Part shown: positions 49,494-49,961 of the stretch, in pieces
Layout of the letters: each line of letters opens with the position of its first letter
Position numbering within the stretch: position 1 is the first letter of the stretch
From: Candidatus Omnitrophota bacterium
Lineage (GTDB): Bacteria > Omnitrophota > Gorgyraeia > Duberdicusellales > 4484-171
Direction: 5' to 3'
NCBI GenBank assembly: GCA_003154195.1
Contig: PMCS01000010.1
Span: 9,416-59,376 of the forward strand
DNA length: 49,961 nucleotides
Translations under genes and position numbers: made by a program
The notes under the pieces: generated by a model
Seen by the model: only the letters and a program-made list of their open reading frames with translations
Database searches by the model: none
Told to the model about the DNA's origin: nothing

Positions 49494-49961
49494 ATGAAAA
49501 AACTAATACCAATTTTACTAATTCTTATTGTCGTGGGGGCTTGCGCATTCGCGGCTACTTTTAACATCGGCGTGACTGTCCCCCAGGCAAGCGATGTATC
49601 GGCTACGCTCAGTAAGATTGACGGCAAGAATACGCCGGCTACGGGCGATGATACATGGGCTAACGCTACGGCGTTGGATTTCTCTCCGTTGGTTTTTAAC
49701 GCGGCTAACTCGACCTATTCTTGCCAGTACTATTACGCTATGGATGTAGGTACTAACGGCGCCGGCCCGTGGCGGATTGACCACACGGTTACCGGTGATT
49801 TTGCCAATACCGGCTCTACCGCTCTGGGCGATAGCGTGGTTATTACCTGCGTAAAACAGACCGGCACTATTTCTGCTCCGATTACCCAGTCGTGGCTTAA
49901 CTCTTACGGCAAAGCTACTTTAGCTTCCGCCAACGGCCGTAGTTTTACCAACACCGAACTC
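49494..49961 (+). CDS. Secreted subunit-like protein A6, cut by the window end
   Basis: 156 codons are visible and the gene continues beyond the window. Signal peptide MKKLIPILLILIVVGACAFA, then ATFNIGVTVPQASDVSATLSKIDGKNTPATGDDTWANATALDF and SCQYYYAMDVGTNGAGPWRIDHTVTGDFA, followed by GDSVVITCVKQTGTIS. It has the same Asp-rich DDTW loop and YYAxDVGTNGAGPW block as A2-A4, but a short conventional signal peptide instead of the LPGAxxRVFA leader. The mini subunit at 48858 is its nearest relative at the N-terminus. It has its own operator, leader hairpin and strong SD, so it may be separately regulated. Confidence 0.75.
   Translation, partial: MKKLIPILLILIVVGACAFAATFNIGVTVPQASDVSATLSKIDGKNTPATGDDTWANATALDFSPLVFNAANSTYSCQYYYAMDVGTNGAGPWRIDHTVTGDFANTGSTALGDSVVITCVKQTGTISAPITQSWLNSYGKATLASANGRSFTNTEL

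Overview
The window looks like part of the chromosome of an uncultured diderm bacterium, most plausibly of the Omnitrophota group. This is inferred from three things: a lineage-style secreted protein with the block 'VPPQLGETDLGKD' near its N-terminus (30510-34535), the mix of PAS/HD-GYP and PilZ signalling genes, and the unusual load of intergenic palindromic repeats. Every gene but one lies on the + strand. No rRNA, tRNA, CRISPR array or integrase gene was seen.

Layout. 1-10565 is an amino-acid biosynthesis block: argG-argH, then lysA-dapF-dapA-dapB-(secreted protein)-dapL, which encodes the diaminopimelate aminotransferase route to lysine and meso-DAP. A PIN-domain gene with two 56-codon partner genes interrupts it. 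10600-18700 holds a lipoprotein, two PilZ proteins, a 1-phosphofructokinase-type kinase, an HD-GYP response regulator fused by overlap to a hybrid histidine kinase, and a TPR protein. 19186-22997 is a string of five attC-like sites separating small cassettes (alpha/beta hydrolase, secreted protein, DUF4160/DUF2442 pair, BrnT-type toxin with partner): an integron cassette array with no integrase in view. 23500-30400 returns to housekeeping genes (valS, nadC, uvrB, birA). A large minus-strand protein (30510-34535) carries two copies of a Tat-like/transglutaminase-like/TPR unit. coaX and a CIRCE-controlled groES-groEL follow, then a PAS-PAS-HD-GYP protein.

40184-49961 is the most unusual part. 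A three-domain secreted protein is followed by alternating genes for two secreted families: 'A' subunit-like proteins (six members, one shrunken, one cut by the window end) and 'B' proteins resembling the DUF916/pilus-chaperone beta-sandwich (three members). LacI-family (cre-like) operator sequences sit at the front of the locus and again before the last A gene, and terminator-like hairpins stand before several members. I read this as a surface fibre or coat system with paralogous subunit/chaperone modules; the function is inference.

Across the window, several palindromic repeat families occupy almost every intergenic gap. Some have entered reading frames (dapF, the large secreted protein, the kinase N-terminus), and one encloses a four-helix-bundle (23S-intervening-sequence type) gene. 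Perfect AT-rich hairpins directly abut the start codons of lysA, valS, nadC and uvrB, in two cases with the Shine-Dalgarno in the loop. Several other genes have an extended -10 box 6-9 nt from the ATG, which suggests leaderless mRNAs.
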